NCBI GenBank assembly: GCA_019009955.1
Contig: CM032228.1
Span: 227,626,501-227,690,500, forward strand
Length of the DNA: 64,000 nucleotides
From: Riptortus pedestris
Taxonomy: Eukaryota; Arthropoda; Insecta; Hemiptera; Alydidae
Direction: 5' to 3'
This document shows, one piece after another, positions 46,176 through 57,330 of the stretch. Within the stretch, counting starts at the first letter, position 1; the number at the start of each line of letters is the position of its first letter. The position numbers and the translations under genes were made by a program. Below the pieces are notes generated by a model. That model was not told the DNA's origin and searched no databases. It worked only from the letters and a program-made list of their open reading frames with translations.

Positions 46176-47303
46176 GAAGAGGTCTACATAAAAAGGGCGT
46201 ATGACGGTATAAGCCCTTTTTGCGGAGATGACATTTTTAGATTCCTTGTGGTATCTTTTATATCTGTACGAAATTTCGTGTTTATATCTTTTTAATTCAC
46301 ATTTTACCACCTCTTTGAATGAGCTGGTGTTTAGCCTGCTTTCTGGCTATTGTGATTCGTAAACATTCTATATTGAGTGCAGTGTAAATTATGAGGTTGT
46401 TTCGTTTGTTGCTGTGCTTTTTAAAAAGGAGAAATTTGGAGGAAGTTATTAGTGATGAACGTATTTTCAAAACTTTGAAGAAAAAAAGGAAAATGAATCT
46501 TTTAAAGACCGCATAAACAATAAGAATAAACGATATTCGGATGAATCGTATACTTCAAAAGACGGTAGGATGGATACTAAGAACTTTACCTCGATATTGA
46601 ACTGTTGTAAGCAAACCTGTGGAACTAAAGTTACTGCAAATGAGCACGAGAATTTGTTTGATCATTTTTATGGTTGTGAAAACGCACACCAAGACTCACT
46701 TCTTGTGGGATATCTTGTTGCTGAATGTGCTTCCACTCACTGTGTACCACCTCAAAAACACAGAGACATACTGTGCAACTATTCGGTAAAATGCAGCGGA
46801 ACTCCTATTAATGTTTGTTTCAAATATTTACTCAGCCTTTACCAAATTTATGAAAAACGCCTTCGTGTCATTCAGGGAAAACTACTTTCTGGTAGTAATT
46901 TCACTGAGAAAAGAGGATCCTATACTGTAACGTTTCTTATACAGTATTATATTATTAAGAAACTAACTTTCTACATATAGCTGTAAATGTGTTTTTATTT
47001 TAGTTCTTATTCAATATCAGATCTTGTTCAATTTATAATATCAGATCTTACTTGGCAATGTCTATGCAAGAAGGGCGGATGTAAGGTTATATTTAAAAGG
47101 AGTTTATTTAATATTTTTAACGATTTTTTTTTTTTTTTTTTTTTTGATTTCTGCATAAATTACATCACCAAAAATTGAACATAATTTCATTACTGGAAGT
47201 TCAAGTTGCACAAGTTTTAGGTTAGGAGATATATACAAGTGAAATTTTGCACTCACAATATCTCAATACTAGGTTTTTCAGCCCTTTTTACGTAGACCTC
47301 CTC
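46176..47303 (+). mobile_element. 1128-bp inverted-repeat transposon with 4-bp TSD AATT
   Basis: Termini GAAGAGGTCTAC...TAAAAAGGGC and the inverse GCCCTTTTTACGTAGACCTC, CTC: about 23 bp with two mismatches. AATT stands on both sides (46172-46175, 47304-47307), and comparison with other HINEs shows one AATT (or TATT) in the empty site. The left end also folds on itself (AAAAAGGGC with GCCCTTTTT at 46191-46225). The interior carries part of a transposase-like gene. I do not recognise the TIR. Internally deleted or 3'-truncated relative to an autonomous element. Confidence 0.75.
46459..46980 (+). pseudogene. Partial transposon-encoded protein, Cys-rich N-terminal region
   Basis: Open from 46459; first ATG at 46570. 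Residues after it include ILNCCKQTCGTKVTANEHEN, LFDHFYGC, HQDSLLVGYLV, PQKHRDILCNYSVKC, INVCFKYLLSLYQIYEKRL and EKRGSYT. This follows the pattern of the N-terminal segment of a protein group common in arthropod genomes and usually placed before a DDE-like region: CxxC, then ERxxxFxxFW, Q, then VCxxxFLxxxxI and KRG. The frame ends just after KRG, where the catalytic part should begin, and T-runs follow. So it cannot be an active transposase. The assignment is from memory of that pattern. Confidence 0.55.
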
Positions 47304-47634
47304 AATTGTTAATATGACATTAATAGGAGTGGGGAATTCTGAGGGTCGAAAACTAAAAAATGCAAAATCTAGGTTTTTCGATCCGATATCTTATTAATTT
47401 TCAACCTCCTAGTCGGATTTCAGCCATTAATGAACTCAATATTTCGTTTTAGTTTGGTAACGATCAAACAAAAATTGGGAACGACAGAGCGTTAACAGAG
47501 AAATATAAATATATAATTTTGATTGGACCACATTTTTGTAATCTCCTGTGTAGGTTTGATGGACATTTGAGGAAATATCTCAAATTCTGCTTCATGAGTA
47601 CGACCTCATTTCTCTAAGGGATATCTGCTAAAAC

Positions 47635-48761
47635 GATTAACTACATGTATGAAAAATGACACGATATTTACGGTTTCTAATCAAATTCAATGCACAGCAA
47701 CAAACTAAGCGATGACATAGTGAGACACATTCGGGGCCGAATAAGCGCCAGATGAAAACAATCACCTCAGTAGTATGAAAACTTCAATCAAATATTGAAC
47801 ACCAACAATATGAGTACACACGGGAGGAAATTGTTCTTGCCATACTCAGGATAGGCCAGACACACCAAACACATGACAATGTCAGACACTCGTAGCTGTA
47901 CATTCTCCAACTATATAAGACACACTAAGAGACTCCAATCAATGAGAAGGCCTTAAAGACAGTAAATTTATTACACCTTTTTTAATTTATTATAAAAATC
48001 CAATGTGGGCACCACAGAACTTCTTTGTACTCCTATAATATTAAATAAACGAAATGTAAGGATGCGCTTCATTCGTCTAATTTCATTAGAAAGTGATATA
48101 TAATATCTCGGCTACAAATGAATCTCAATTGACAAAATACTCAAAGAACTAATCTGCCACAAAAAGAATGAAAAATCATTATCACCATAGGAAATAAAAA
48201 TTGGCAGAGCTATTGGCCCAAAGTTATCAAAATCTTTATTGCATCAAGACATTTCGGCCTAAGTTGGCAATTTCCAGATAATCTTATAATATACATTGCA
48301 TATCAACAGATTTATCTCCTATATGGATTCCACTTTCCATCAAAAATTGAAAAGCTGAAATTAATAAATACCAACTGTCCAAAGGCTTAACTTTACAAAA
48401 GCTTAAATTTTGAGGATAAAGTTAGGGAACAAAATGAATTTTTTATTAAATATTTAAATTGGAAAAGCATTGCTTGAATCGAAATAAACATGATCCGATA
48501 GTCAAGGAGAATAATCTCCGCACGTAAATCATGGAAAACTAAATAAAACACGACATGGAGTGAGAATTCATACAGCCGGATAAATTATAGAGCAGATATC
48601 ACTCTTAGTCATAAATATGTATAACATGGTTGGGCCATAGGACGTGATCTGGGTATCAACTGGAGGCTTCAATTCAACAGGTTATTCTCCAGTTCTAATT
48701 TATTGAGCTAACTCATTTCCCATTTTCATGTGTTAGAATTTTCTAAACACCGCCAAGGAAA
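47635..48761. other. No gene; one degenerate hammerhead-like motif (48251-48277, minus)
   Basis: Minus strand CTGGAAATTGCCAACTTAGG, CCGAAATGTC, followed by GCAATAAAG: a GCC/GGC hairpin before GAAA, as in retroelement 3' ends. The rest is AT-rich and unrecognised. Confidence 0.35.
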
Positions 48762-49818
48762 ACAGTCTTTCACGCAGGCTCTGCGTAAACTTAGCAGATT
48801 TCCCAAGTGCCGATATACGATACACTAACGATCTCATCTCAACACTTATTCTCCACTTCTATCTAAAATTCTCAGATGAGTGGAAGTGAGGGTTTGCCGA
48901 AGATTAAATTCATGAAAGTGCGAATAACTCGCCTATTATTTGAGTTACGTAAAATGAACAGAACAACATTTCTAGGCCATCGAAAGTTTAAAACTATTGG
49001 TTCTATAACATTTTTCGAGCGGTCTCATAATAACTGACATAAGAATATTCAAATTCCCTCCCTTCTAAACTCCCTTATCCGGGATCCATTTTCAGCCATT
49101 AACGAATATAATCTTTATTTTTTTATGGATGTACACAGTAGACTTGTTTTCCTGAACTATGCGTTTTATTTAGGCAATGTGCACTTTCAGAGCAACAGCT
49201 CCATCTTCAGTGCCTTTGAAAAGCGTCAGAGACCACTAGCTTGCACCACGGCTACCGGGCTACGGGAGTCTAAATAAAACGCATTGTAGAGGAAAACAGG
49301 CCTAATGTGTACATCCAAATTAATTCGTTCCTCTACCACACAGCTTTCCTGGAAGAAATAATCTTTATTGTTGGATGAAGCACTACACAAAGTTTGAAAG
49401 TAAAAAAATATCAAATGTGACTGTTAATAATCAAGATTAATATCGTATCATCGTATAATAACGGAGATATTTTGAATTTCAAATTCATCCTCCTTTTAAC
49501 CTTTCCCCCTACATGGTCCATTTCAGCAGGCAACTAACTTTATCTTCAGTTTTACAAGAAACACTTATATGTTGAGTTTGGTAACGAACGAACAAAATTG
49601 CGAACACTAGAGGGTACAGGCGAGTATGTAAACATATATATACATATGTGTGTGTGTGTGTGTGTGTGTGTGTTTACAGATCACTTTGAATGAACCTAAT
49701 TTTCATTATCTCGTACGTAGGAACGTAGAATTCATGAATATTTGAGAAAATGTTTCGAAAATTGTGTCATTAGTACAAAATGAATAGCTGATTTCCCTTA
49801 AGGGATGTCTCCTAAAAA
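48762..49818 (-). mobile_element. Old HINE (type V) with retroposed insert
   Basis: GTCTTTCACGCAGGCTCTGC, TTAGCAGATTTCCC, type V core, interruption at 49120-49357, core resumes (GTTGGATGAAGC), GT microsatellite about 49648-49672 in place of TA, GAATATTTGAGAAAATG, CTTAAGGGATGTCTCCTAAAA. Confidence 0.7.
49120..49357. mobile_element. Retroposed hairpin element with 12-bp TSD
   Basis: ATAATCTTTATT precedes (49108-49119) and follows (49358-49369) the insert. The insert has 47-bp inverted arms at 49127-49173 and 49270-49316 (GGATGTACACA, TTTTCC, TGCGTTTTATTTAG and inverse). Between them on the minus strand is CACTGAAGATGGAGCTG, TTGCTCTGAAAGTG (49182-49212), the hammerhead-like motif with GGAGC/GCTCT stem. 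Related to 4463-4618. A 12-bp duplication points to target-primed reverse transcription, as for Penelope-like or LINE machinery. Confidence 0.7.
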
Positions 49819-50879
49819 GACTTCCATGTTGATTTTATAAACACGCTTGGCATTCTTACTGACGCTAGCTACTATTGAATGAAAATATTGTCTTATGCTT
49901 TTCCAAAGTCATAATAAGGACAAAATATATACATGATTGAAGGACCACCATAGGTTTGTTAATATAAACCAACTCAACATCTCGTATTTACGTTTTCCTC
50001 CTCTACCTGCAATTGGCTAAAAATATTTATTGCCTTTTAATTTAGTAATAAATTATTATGTACCTCAAACAATACATACCCTTTCGAATATAACTACGAA
50101 CGGCATCCATTGCAACCATGTACACACGGAGCGAAGTTCTTTTCCTTGGTCTTAAGAGTAAAAATACTAGTTGGTTCAATGAGTAGTAGTTGATAAGAAG
50201 GGAGAGCTATCAGAAAAGGGGAAAACATCATCATAAACATCCAGTGTCCGAGAAGAACCTCCCTCCAAGATATCTACCAAGACTCCTATCAATTCCAGAC
50301 CTTCTAAGCTTTACTTATGTCTTTGTTTGTCAGTTGAATTGTACAGCTTTATCTCGACCAGCTGGAGTAATTTACTCGTTGAACAGAAATACTTACTCAA
50401 GAGCATGTACCATGAAGAAGAAACGATCTTCTCGATTGGGAAGAAGAATATATTTATGTAACGTATATGTATCAGATGTAAGTAGAAAAATTTAGGGTCG
50501 ATTTGTGTTTTGCCATGAGCCAATGAAACATATTGCGGGCCTACATTGTACAATGTTTTAATTTCCAGCCTTGCATTTTAAGCTTTTTAGAAAATAAGAT
50601 AAATATGTTATGCACTTTATAACTTAAAATTAACGCCCACTTAAATCAAAATATTAATACATTTAAAGTGCATTAAAATTGTCCAGTGATGTATTTGATT
50701 ATTTCTGATCTACATATTATCTTTAGAAAGCTGAATAGTTCTCATAATTTATGAAACAGAAATAATATAAAGAACAAAAAAAAATAAAACGATTTAAAAC
50801 CCACATGTCCCAAAATATTTTGTTTTAAAGTGACATATGATATCTCCATATCATATAAAAATCTAATATATCACATAAA
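49819..50879. other. No recognised gene
   Basis: A 101-codon frame (50190-50495) with KRGKHHHKHPVSEKNLPPRY and a basic KKKRSSRLGRR stretch is open but matches nothing I know; an AG precedes it (AGCTATCAG) without a clear pyrimidine tract. Otherwise AT-rich. Confidence 0.3.
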
Positions 50880-52092
50880 AAAATTACATAAAGAGAGGGT
50901 TTACGAGAGGCTGAAAACAAGAAACTACGAGTAACTCACTGATATTTGAGTTGCGAAAAAATGTATGTAACAACAATTGTAGAGTATGAATAACCTAACA
51001 AGATTGGTTTTACACCGATCCGACTCAAAAAACAGGGAACCTTGTCCTGTTTTAGTCATTAACGAATCTAATGTTTAAATATAGGGCATGGTAATGATCC
51101 TATAAACGTTTTCCTCATGAAATCTTACTTACAAATGACGTCATTTGAATTTATCACACGTGTTAAACAATATTTAGTATTTGAACCCAGAATAAGATGT
51201 TTCATGATAAATGAGCTTATTGCTAAAGTACGGGGAATGAAAACGGGGATTGACTGAAAAATGGTGATAAAAAAATGCATATATACAAAATGGAAGAAAA
51301 ATTGATAAATACAAATTTTAGCAGGTTTCCCTGAAGGGAAATCAGCTATTGAGGTCGCACTCTTGACGCGGTTTTCGAAATATTTCCTCAAATGTCCATT
51401 GATCCTACCCAGAAGACGACGAAAATGAGGTCCATTCAAAATTATATATATATATTTGTCTGTTAACGCTCTAGTTTTTGTTTGATCGTTACCAAACTCG
51501 TTATTTAATGGTTTTATATAAAATGAAAGATCAAGTTCGTTAATGGCTGAAATCGGACCAGTGGGAGGGGGGGCGGTTTAGAGTGGCGGATTTTTGAAAA
51601 TTCGAAATATGTTCGTTATGCGTAGGGTCGAAAAATTGTATAGAATCAATCTTATTGCAAATTAAATTTACCATAAATATGCTCTATACATTTGTTCTCT
51701 ATCTTGAATATTAACCGAGATATTTGCATTTGTATTAAGTGTGTGTGGTCGGCAGTTTCCGTAACTGTTCGTCCCTCGTGAATTCGTTTAGAGTTCGTTA
51801 CTACTACTGTTATTAGTAGGCAGATTTCTCTATTGTAAAACTTAACGTGGGAAATCTGCTTAATTTACGCATTCCCTGCGTGACGGACTTTTTAAAATTG
51901 GCTAATAGCAAACTGGGATATTTGTTTCAATGTTGTACACCCCCCCTCTCTTTCATGTCCAATTTAAGCCGGTAACAAACTCGATCTTAAGTTTTACGTT
52001 AAATTGATATATATATATAATTAATTTTGAAAGGACCTCTTTTTCGTCCTGTCTTGGATAAAACCTCAATAATTGATTAACTTGAGTGAAGT
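50880..52092 (-). mobile_element. Very old HINE split by a younger HINE
   Basis: Left 50880-51315: AGGGTTTACGAGAGGCTGAA, GAGTAACTCACTG, CCTCATGAAATC, GACGTCATTTG. Right 51894-52092: ACCCCCCCTCTCTTTC, AACAAACTCGATCTTAAG, TTTTGAAAGGACCTCTTTTT, CCTCAATAATTGATTAACTTG. Hairpin end lost. Confidence 0.55.
51316..51893 (+). mobile_element. HINE, nested full copy (core type I, short)
   Basis: TTTTAGCAGGTTTCCCTGAA to GCATTCCCTGCGTGACGGAC and T-run. TA tract only 9 units and the GCGGTCGC word after CTCTAG is deleted. Core GTTTCCGTAACTGTTCG. Inserted opposite in sense to its host copy. Confidence 0.8.
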
Positions 52093-52549
52093 CTGGAAAA
52101 ATTGCCAGGGTTGCCGTAGACGAACTAACGGAACAATTTGTATGCTAGTTCATACTATACACATTGTAGTAGTCGATACTAACAATCAATCAGCAAATCA
52201 TTCTATAAATTTGCCATCTCAGATACCGGCAATAGATCTTAGATGTCCCCATAAAGAGTTACAAAACTCAGAGCCTTCTCCGAGGCGATATCCGGGAAGA
52301 TACTCCGGGTAGACGACCCCAAGGTAGTAAATTATAACTAATTGCGGGCACTAGTGGAGCAGCCTAAACATAGGACCAATTAAAGCCATTAAGTGGGAGT
52401 TGTCTTTGAGAAAGTCCAGCTGGAACCACACACTTAGCGATGGATGCTTCGGCAAGAGGTCGCTGATACTCAGCCAGACCTAACCTATACACCTCACTCT
52501 TACTTTCATTTAAGAAACGTTAGCGAAGATATGGAGGGATTTTTAGCAT
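52093..52549. other. No recognised gene
   Basis: Less AT-rich; a 79-codon frame (52073-52312) ending PSPRRYPGRYSG has no known motif. No element ends visible. Confidence 0.35.
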
Positions 52550-52672
52550 CCCTATAAGCCAAAGAGGTTCAACTCACGAATCGATTTTCAAAAACATTCT
52601 TCAGATGTCTATCGATTCTACCCAAGAGATGATGAATATTAGGCCCCTTCAAAACTAGAATATATATTTTAA
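52550..52672 (+). repeat. HINE 5' fragment, degraded
   Basis: TTTTTAGCATCCCTATAAGC, GAGGTTCAACTCACGAATCG, TTCAGATGTCTATCGATTCT, ACCCAAGAGATGATGAATAT. No TA tract. Confidence 0.55.
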
Positions 52673-52802
52673 CTAGTCTATGGCGGATATATTACAATCC
52701 GTATGGTCAACGTTTAACTCGTATGGCAATTGTGATGATTACTTAAATATAACTTTGGATTTGGGCTGGCTGGTGGAGGTTCTTCATTTATTAAATGCAG
52801 AG

Positions 52803-53040
52803 TACTTTCAGTGCGAACCGTCCCATCTTCAGTGCTCTTTAACACAACATTTACATTTTTGAAAAAAATATGTAATATATAAATAAATGTAATACTCAAC
52901 AAAAGGTAGTTTACCAAGGTTAGTTTAGGTAGTCACTAACTTTTGTTGACTATTACATTTATTTATGTATTACATGTTTTTTTTTCAAAAATATAAATGT
53001 TGTGTCACAGAGCACTGAAGATAGGACGGTTCGGTTAAGA
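52803..53040. repeat. Large inverted repeat with hammerhead-like motifs
   Basis: Arms about 97 bp at 52814-52910 and 52934-53033 (CGAACCGTCC, ATCTTCAGTGCTCT, AACATTTA, TAAATAAATGTAATA, CAACAAAAG and inverses), roughly nine-tenths identical, 23-bp spacer. On the minus strand of the left arm CACTGAAGATGGGACGGTTC, GCACTGAAAGT (52803-52834) keeps the CTGAAGA...GAAA layout; the right arm carries a second version on the plus strand. It lies just upstream of a Penelope GIY-YIG fragment and resembles the inverted terminal repeats of such elements. Confidence 0.65.
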
Positions 53041-53094
53041 GTGGAGGTGTTTTGACCTTATTATCCTTCCGTTGACTTAAATTTAAGTATATAA

Positions 53095-53307
53095 ATAGAT
53101 ACCAAATATAATATATACTACATGGGCTGTATGAATTGCAATAAAAGTTATATAGGGAAATCATCGCAATTACTCAAAAGAAGAATCATACAACAGGTGA
53201 TAAACTTTGATCATAAAGACAATAAAACGTCTCTAGTCGCCCACTCTATTAAATACACCCATAACTTTGATTTTGAAAGCGTAAGTATAATAAAAGTTGA
53301 TCAATAA
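53095..53307 (+). pseudogene. Penelope-like retroelement, second GIY-YIG fragment
   Basis: The frame from 53095 reads KYNIYYMGCMNCNKSYIGKS, then QLLKRRI, HKDNKTSLVAHSIKYTHNFD and FESVSIIKV. CMNCNKSYIGKS is the YIG half of the GIY-YIG motif with the CxxC seen in these elements; KRR supplies the Arg region. It begins after a stop at 53092 and lacks the reverse transcriptase. The family differs from that at 3032-3470. About 195 bp downstream lies the hammerhead-like core, the position expected in a Penelope 3' repeat. Confidence 0.75.
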
Positions 53308-53501
53308 AATTTCGCTTGCCTATTTAAACTACAATTCATTAGAGATAATCGATATATTTTTATTTCGTAACGTATCGATATAAATAAGCCGATAAGACCC
53401 GCCATGCTTTGTAAGACATTCTCCGACTTGAACGGCAAGTGGAAGGTCCTACAGAAAGCTGTACCACTTAGTTCAGGTGCTTGCTTGTAGTAGAATTTCT
53501 C

Positions 53502-53528
53502 CTGATGAGTCGTCATATTGACGCGAAA
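53502..53528 (+). other. Hammerhead-ribozyme-like core downstream of GIY-YIG fragment
   Basis: CTGATGA, a G, a T bulge, CGTCA/TGACG stem around TAT, then C-GAAA. It keeps the consensus CUGAUGA and GAAA and the G-C closing pair of stem II. Stems I and III and the cleavage site are not confidently placed. Hammerheads are known in the terminal repeats of Penelope-like elements. Confidence 0.5.
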
Positions 53529-53891
53529 TTAGTTGAAAAGTAAATATGGTTTGAATAATTATTTGAAGAGCTCATTTTATTTGCAGACTTCCCTTATTCT
53601 TGTGGACCTTCCACCATAGACTAGTTAAGTAACATTATACATTAGCGCTTTTTGTTCCTAGTTCTGATTTTCCCCATAAAGTTATCGTTCAATTTGTTTT
53701 CTTGTATATATTTTTTGTTATTGATGCTGATGTTTTTGTGACATTGTCAGTGTTTTAATTTTTTCTATTGTTAATGTTTTTAGTTCTTGTTGAACTTTAT
53801 TGCTTTTGAAATTTGAGATATTTCGCCTCTGTGCGAATGCTCTAAATAAATTTGCTAGATGAGTTACAGTGCCATTCTGTTATATGGCACG

Positions 53892-53954
<63 letters not shown>

Positions 53955-53989
53955 ATTAACTAGCGTCACTATTAAGGGACATGTTCCCC
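53529..53989. repeat. No gene; TA microsatellite at 53896-53949
   Basis: AT-rich DNA with T-rich words, then a 54-bp TA tract that is not flanked by HINE sequence. Confidence 0.5.
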
Positions 53990-54715
53990 AGTCCCATTAA
54001 AACAGGGTCAGCCCATTTATAAGAAAGCATTGTTGTTAGTTAGGCCTTGCACGGACAATAGCATTCCCTTTCATTAGCAGATATAGACAGACTATTGTGT
54101 TATCCTAGCCCGCCGAGAAGTGAGAGTCTGAGAAGTGCCCCGTCAGATCAGCTGGCTGATAAATAGTGAACAAAAAGGATCTTTTCACTTGTTTCAAATC
54201 ACTCACTTCTTTCAGACATTTATATTAAGTGAAAAGAAGTATCAAGAAATGTTTATGGGAGTTGGAAAAGATTCGTCAGATCTCTTTTACTTTCTTTTCG
54301 TACAGTGAGAGCGGGGGGGGAAAAATAGAATTCTATTAGCTCTAAAAATTCAAGACAATTGTTATAGACATCATTTGAATCTTTTTAATTTTTAGTACTC
54401 ATTAAAATCCGATGCTTAGTGTTAATTTATTTCTATTGTTAATTTATTATAAATGTTAATTAAACTAATGCCTGCCGTAAGACTAATCATGTTCTCACTT
54501 AGCGCTACAGTCCTCGTAAGACCTTGGCCTCTCTCGCTCATCATTTGGGCATTTCGGTTTTCTGACAGTACACATTTCAAAACCACCTGGTTACAGCTTT
54601 GTATATTTAGACATTGCCCATCAATAAGAAGACCCTTGAAGCCATGGCTTTTATATCTTCTTTTAAATGATTGGCCTCCATAACTGTCCCTCCCAGATAC
54701 TTAAACGTGCTACAA
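53990..54715 (-). pseudogene. Non-LTR retrotransposon remnant, reverse transcriptase C-terminal part
   Basis: Minus strand from about 54710: TFKYLGGTVMEANHLKEDIK, then ASRVF, MYKAV-like sequence with stops. FKYLG followed by EDIKA and ASRVF is the post-catalytic region of LINE reverse transcriptases of the F(K/R)YLGSxI, DIxxRIxxA type. Downstream on the same strand, to about 53990, follows GC-richer 3' sequence (GACGGGGCACTTCTCAGACT, GGGCTGACCCTGTTTTAATG). I infer one 5'-truncated copy. Clade not resolved. Confidence 0.5.
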
Positions 54716-54759
54716 CAGCATGATACAACTCCCAAGTCTATCTACATATTCTGGAATAC

Positions 54760-54885
54760 TTTTAGCAGATTTCCCTTAAGGGAAATCAGCTATTGAGGTT
54801 GTACTCATGACGGAATTTTCGACATTTTTCTTCAAATGTCCATCGATCCTACCTAGTAGATGACGAAAATGAGGTCCGTTCAAAA

Positions 54886-54937
<52 letters not shown>

Positions 54938-55733
54938 CTGTTACCGCTCTAGTGGTCGCAATTTTTGTTTAATCCTTACCAAACTTCATATTTAAGCGTT
55001 TTATGTAAAAAGAAAGATCAAGTTCGTTAACGGCTGAAATCGGACCAGTGGGAGGGGGGGGGTTTAGAGGGGAGGATTTTCGAAAATTCAAAATATCCCC
55101 GTTACTATACGTCGGATCGAAAAATTATACAGAATCAATCTTATTAAAAATTAAATTTACTATAAATATTGTTATATACATTTATTCTCTATCTTGAATA
55201 TTAACCGAGATATTTGCATTTTTCAGTTTTCACCAAAACCGCCACTTCTACTCATGTTACGTAAACAATACTCTGATACATAATAAATCACATTATTGGA
55301 AGTTTATATACCAAAAATTGTATTCAAGAGACCTTTATTAAACGAGATACATGCAAATATGCACTGGTGACTCCCCCCCCCATCTTAAATTTTTGGACTA
55401 CTAAAATTTTATTGATTGAGATAACAATTATTCTGACTCATTATTAATTACAGTACTAGATATAGTAAATAGTTCTCAATAAAATTAATGTGTTATATTC
55501 TGATATATTTCAGTACATAATTGTTTTTCTTTCCGGCGTGAGGCGGGACCCGTTTGTTTACATTTCTAACCCAACGCTTCCTGTCGGCAGGCTATTGAAA
55601 TTGGATGAAACATTTCTTATTTCCGTTTGTATTTATTCACGGTGTTGTGTTAGCAGTATGTATATTTATCTATTACTCAACTTCACGAGGGAAATCTGCT
55701 TAGTTTACGCAGCCCCTGCGTGACGGACTTTTT
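54760..55733 (+). mobile_element. HINE, full 974-bp copy (core type III)
   Basis: TTTTAGCAGATTTCCCTTAA to GCAGCCCCTGCGTGACGGAC, T-run. TA tract 54888-54932. Type III marks inverted relative to 34987: CTTCCTGTCGGCAGG, CGGCGTGAGGCGGGACCCG, C-run near 55373. Minus-strand copy 56481-57328 is closely similar. Confidence 0.85.
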
Positions 55734-55929
55734 ACCTATACTTATACTCTTATGTCACTCTTATGTATTTAGATGTGGCAAAACTTCAAAATGAGCAAAT
55801 AACTGAATAAAAACAGACAATACTAAATGTTTCTGATTTACTGGCAACATGCAAGTTTGAAATTTTCAAATTTACTTTTAGAAACCAGTAATTTATGTAT
55901 AGCATAAGCAATAATCATGCTTCAAAACC

Positions 55930-56480
55930 AGGGACCACAGGGGCTGCGCAAACTAAGCAGATTTCATACACGCTGACCCCATCTTACCCATATTCCTTAT
56001 TTTTAACTAAATGCAATGAGTAGAAGTAGTGGTTTACTGAAGACTAAAAGAAAGAAAATATGAATAACTCGCTAAATATTTGAGTTACGAGAAAATTACA
56101 CCAATAGTTTTAGCAAGCTCTACATTTTTCAATAAGACAAATAATAACGGAAATATGTTTAATATTTGACCCCCCCCCCTCTCTTCAAACCCTAACTCTC
56201 CCACAATTCCATGTCCAATTTCAGCCGAACATGATCTTTAAAGTTGAATGAAACTGCTAAGTACGAAGCATGGAACAGATAAAATAGAAATGTCCACGAT
56301 ATATTGGATTAGTACATGAGATGACTAAAATGTGGGTTTACTGTGGGCTCAAAATTAAAGACCACAAATATTTTTTTTAATATTGAAGATAAAGAAAACA
56401 TGTAAATAAAAAGCATTTATAGAAAATTAAATTTGCAATAAGAATGATTAAATACGATTTTTCGATTCTACTAATAATAA
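55930..56480 (-). mobile_element. HINE (type V) cut by the next copy
   Basis: GGACCACAGGGGCTGCGCAA, ACTAAGCAGATTTC, type V core to GATTCTACTAATAATAACG, where the next HINE begins. The rest of this copy is not found beyond that HINE, except possibly 57805-57920. Confidence 0.65.
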
Positions 56481-57259
56481 CGAAAGTCCGTCACGCAGGG
56501 GCTGCGTAAACTAAGCAGATTTCCCTCGTGAAGTTTAGTAATAGATAAATATACATACTGCTAACACAACAACACTGTGAATTAATACAAACGGAAATAA
56601 GAAATGTTTCATCCAATTTCAATAACCTGCCGACAGGAAGCGTTAGGTTAGAAATGTAAACAAACGGGTCGGCCCGCCTCACACCGGAAAGAAAATAATT
56701 ACTGAAATATATCAGAATATAACACATTAATTTCCTTTAAAACTATTTCCTATATCTAGTACTGTAATTAATAATGAGTCAGAATAATTGTTATCTGAAT
56801 CAATAAATTTTAGAAGTCCAAAACTTTAAGATGGGGGGGGGGGTCAACGGGACCTATTTGCATGTATCTCGTATAATAAAGGTCTCTTGAATACAATTTT
56901 TGGTATTTAAATTTCCAATTATGTGATTTATTTTGTAGCAGAGTATTGTTTACGTAACATGAGTAGAAGTGGCGGTTTGCTGAAAACTGAAAAATGCAAA
57001 TATCTCGGTTAATATTCAAGATAGAGAATAAACGTATATAACAATATTTATTTGCAATAATATTGGTTCTATACATTTTTTCGATCCGATGCATAATAAC
57101 GGAGATATTTGGAATTTTCGAAAATCCCCCCTCTAAACCCCCCTCCCTCTGGTCCGATTTCAGCCATTAACGAACTTGATCTGTCTTTTTACATAAAACG
57201 GTTAAATATCGAGTTTCGTAACGATCAAACAAAAATTGCGACCGCTAGAGCGTTAACAG

Positions 57260-57323
<64 letters not shown>

Positions 57324-57328
57324 GCTAA
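56481..57328 (-). mobile_element. HINE, core type III, 5' segment deleted
   Basis: AAAGTCCGTCACGCAGGGG, CTGCCGACAGGAAGCGTTAG, G-run near 56832, core, 57265-57321 TA tract, then directly TCTGCTAAAA. The 140-bp 5' sub-terminal segment and palindrome are gone, leaving the terminal bases joined to TA. Confidence 0.75.
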
Positions 57329-57330
57329 AA

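Larger units (their letters stand above)
46028..47634 (-). mobile_element. Old HINE (type V) split by an inverted-repeat element
   Basis: Left part 46028-46175 (CTGTCAAGCAGTGGCTGCG, TTACGCTTCAAATAAAGTG, ATTCATGACATAAAAGCTAATT). Right part from 47308 (GTTAATATGACATTAATAGG, AGTGGGG, core, GATGGACATTTGAGGAAATA, CTAAGGGATATCTGCTAAAA). Removing the insert and one AATT restores the order seen, inverted, at 4320-4385. Confidence 0.75.
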
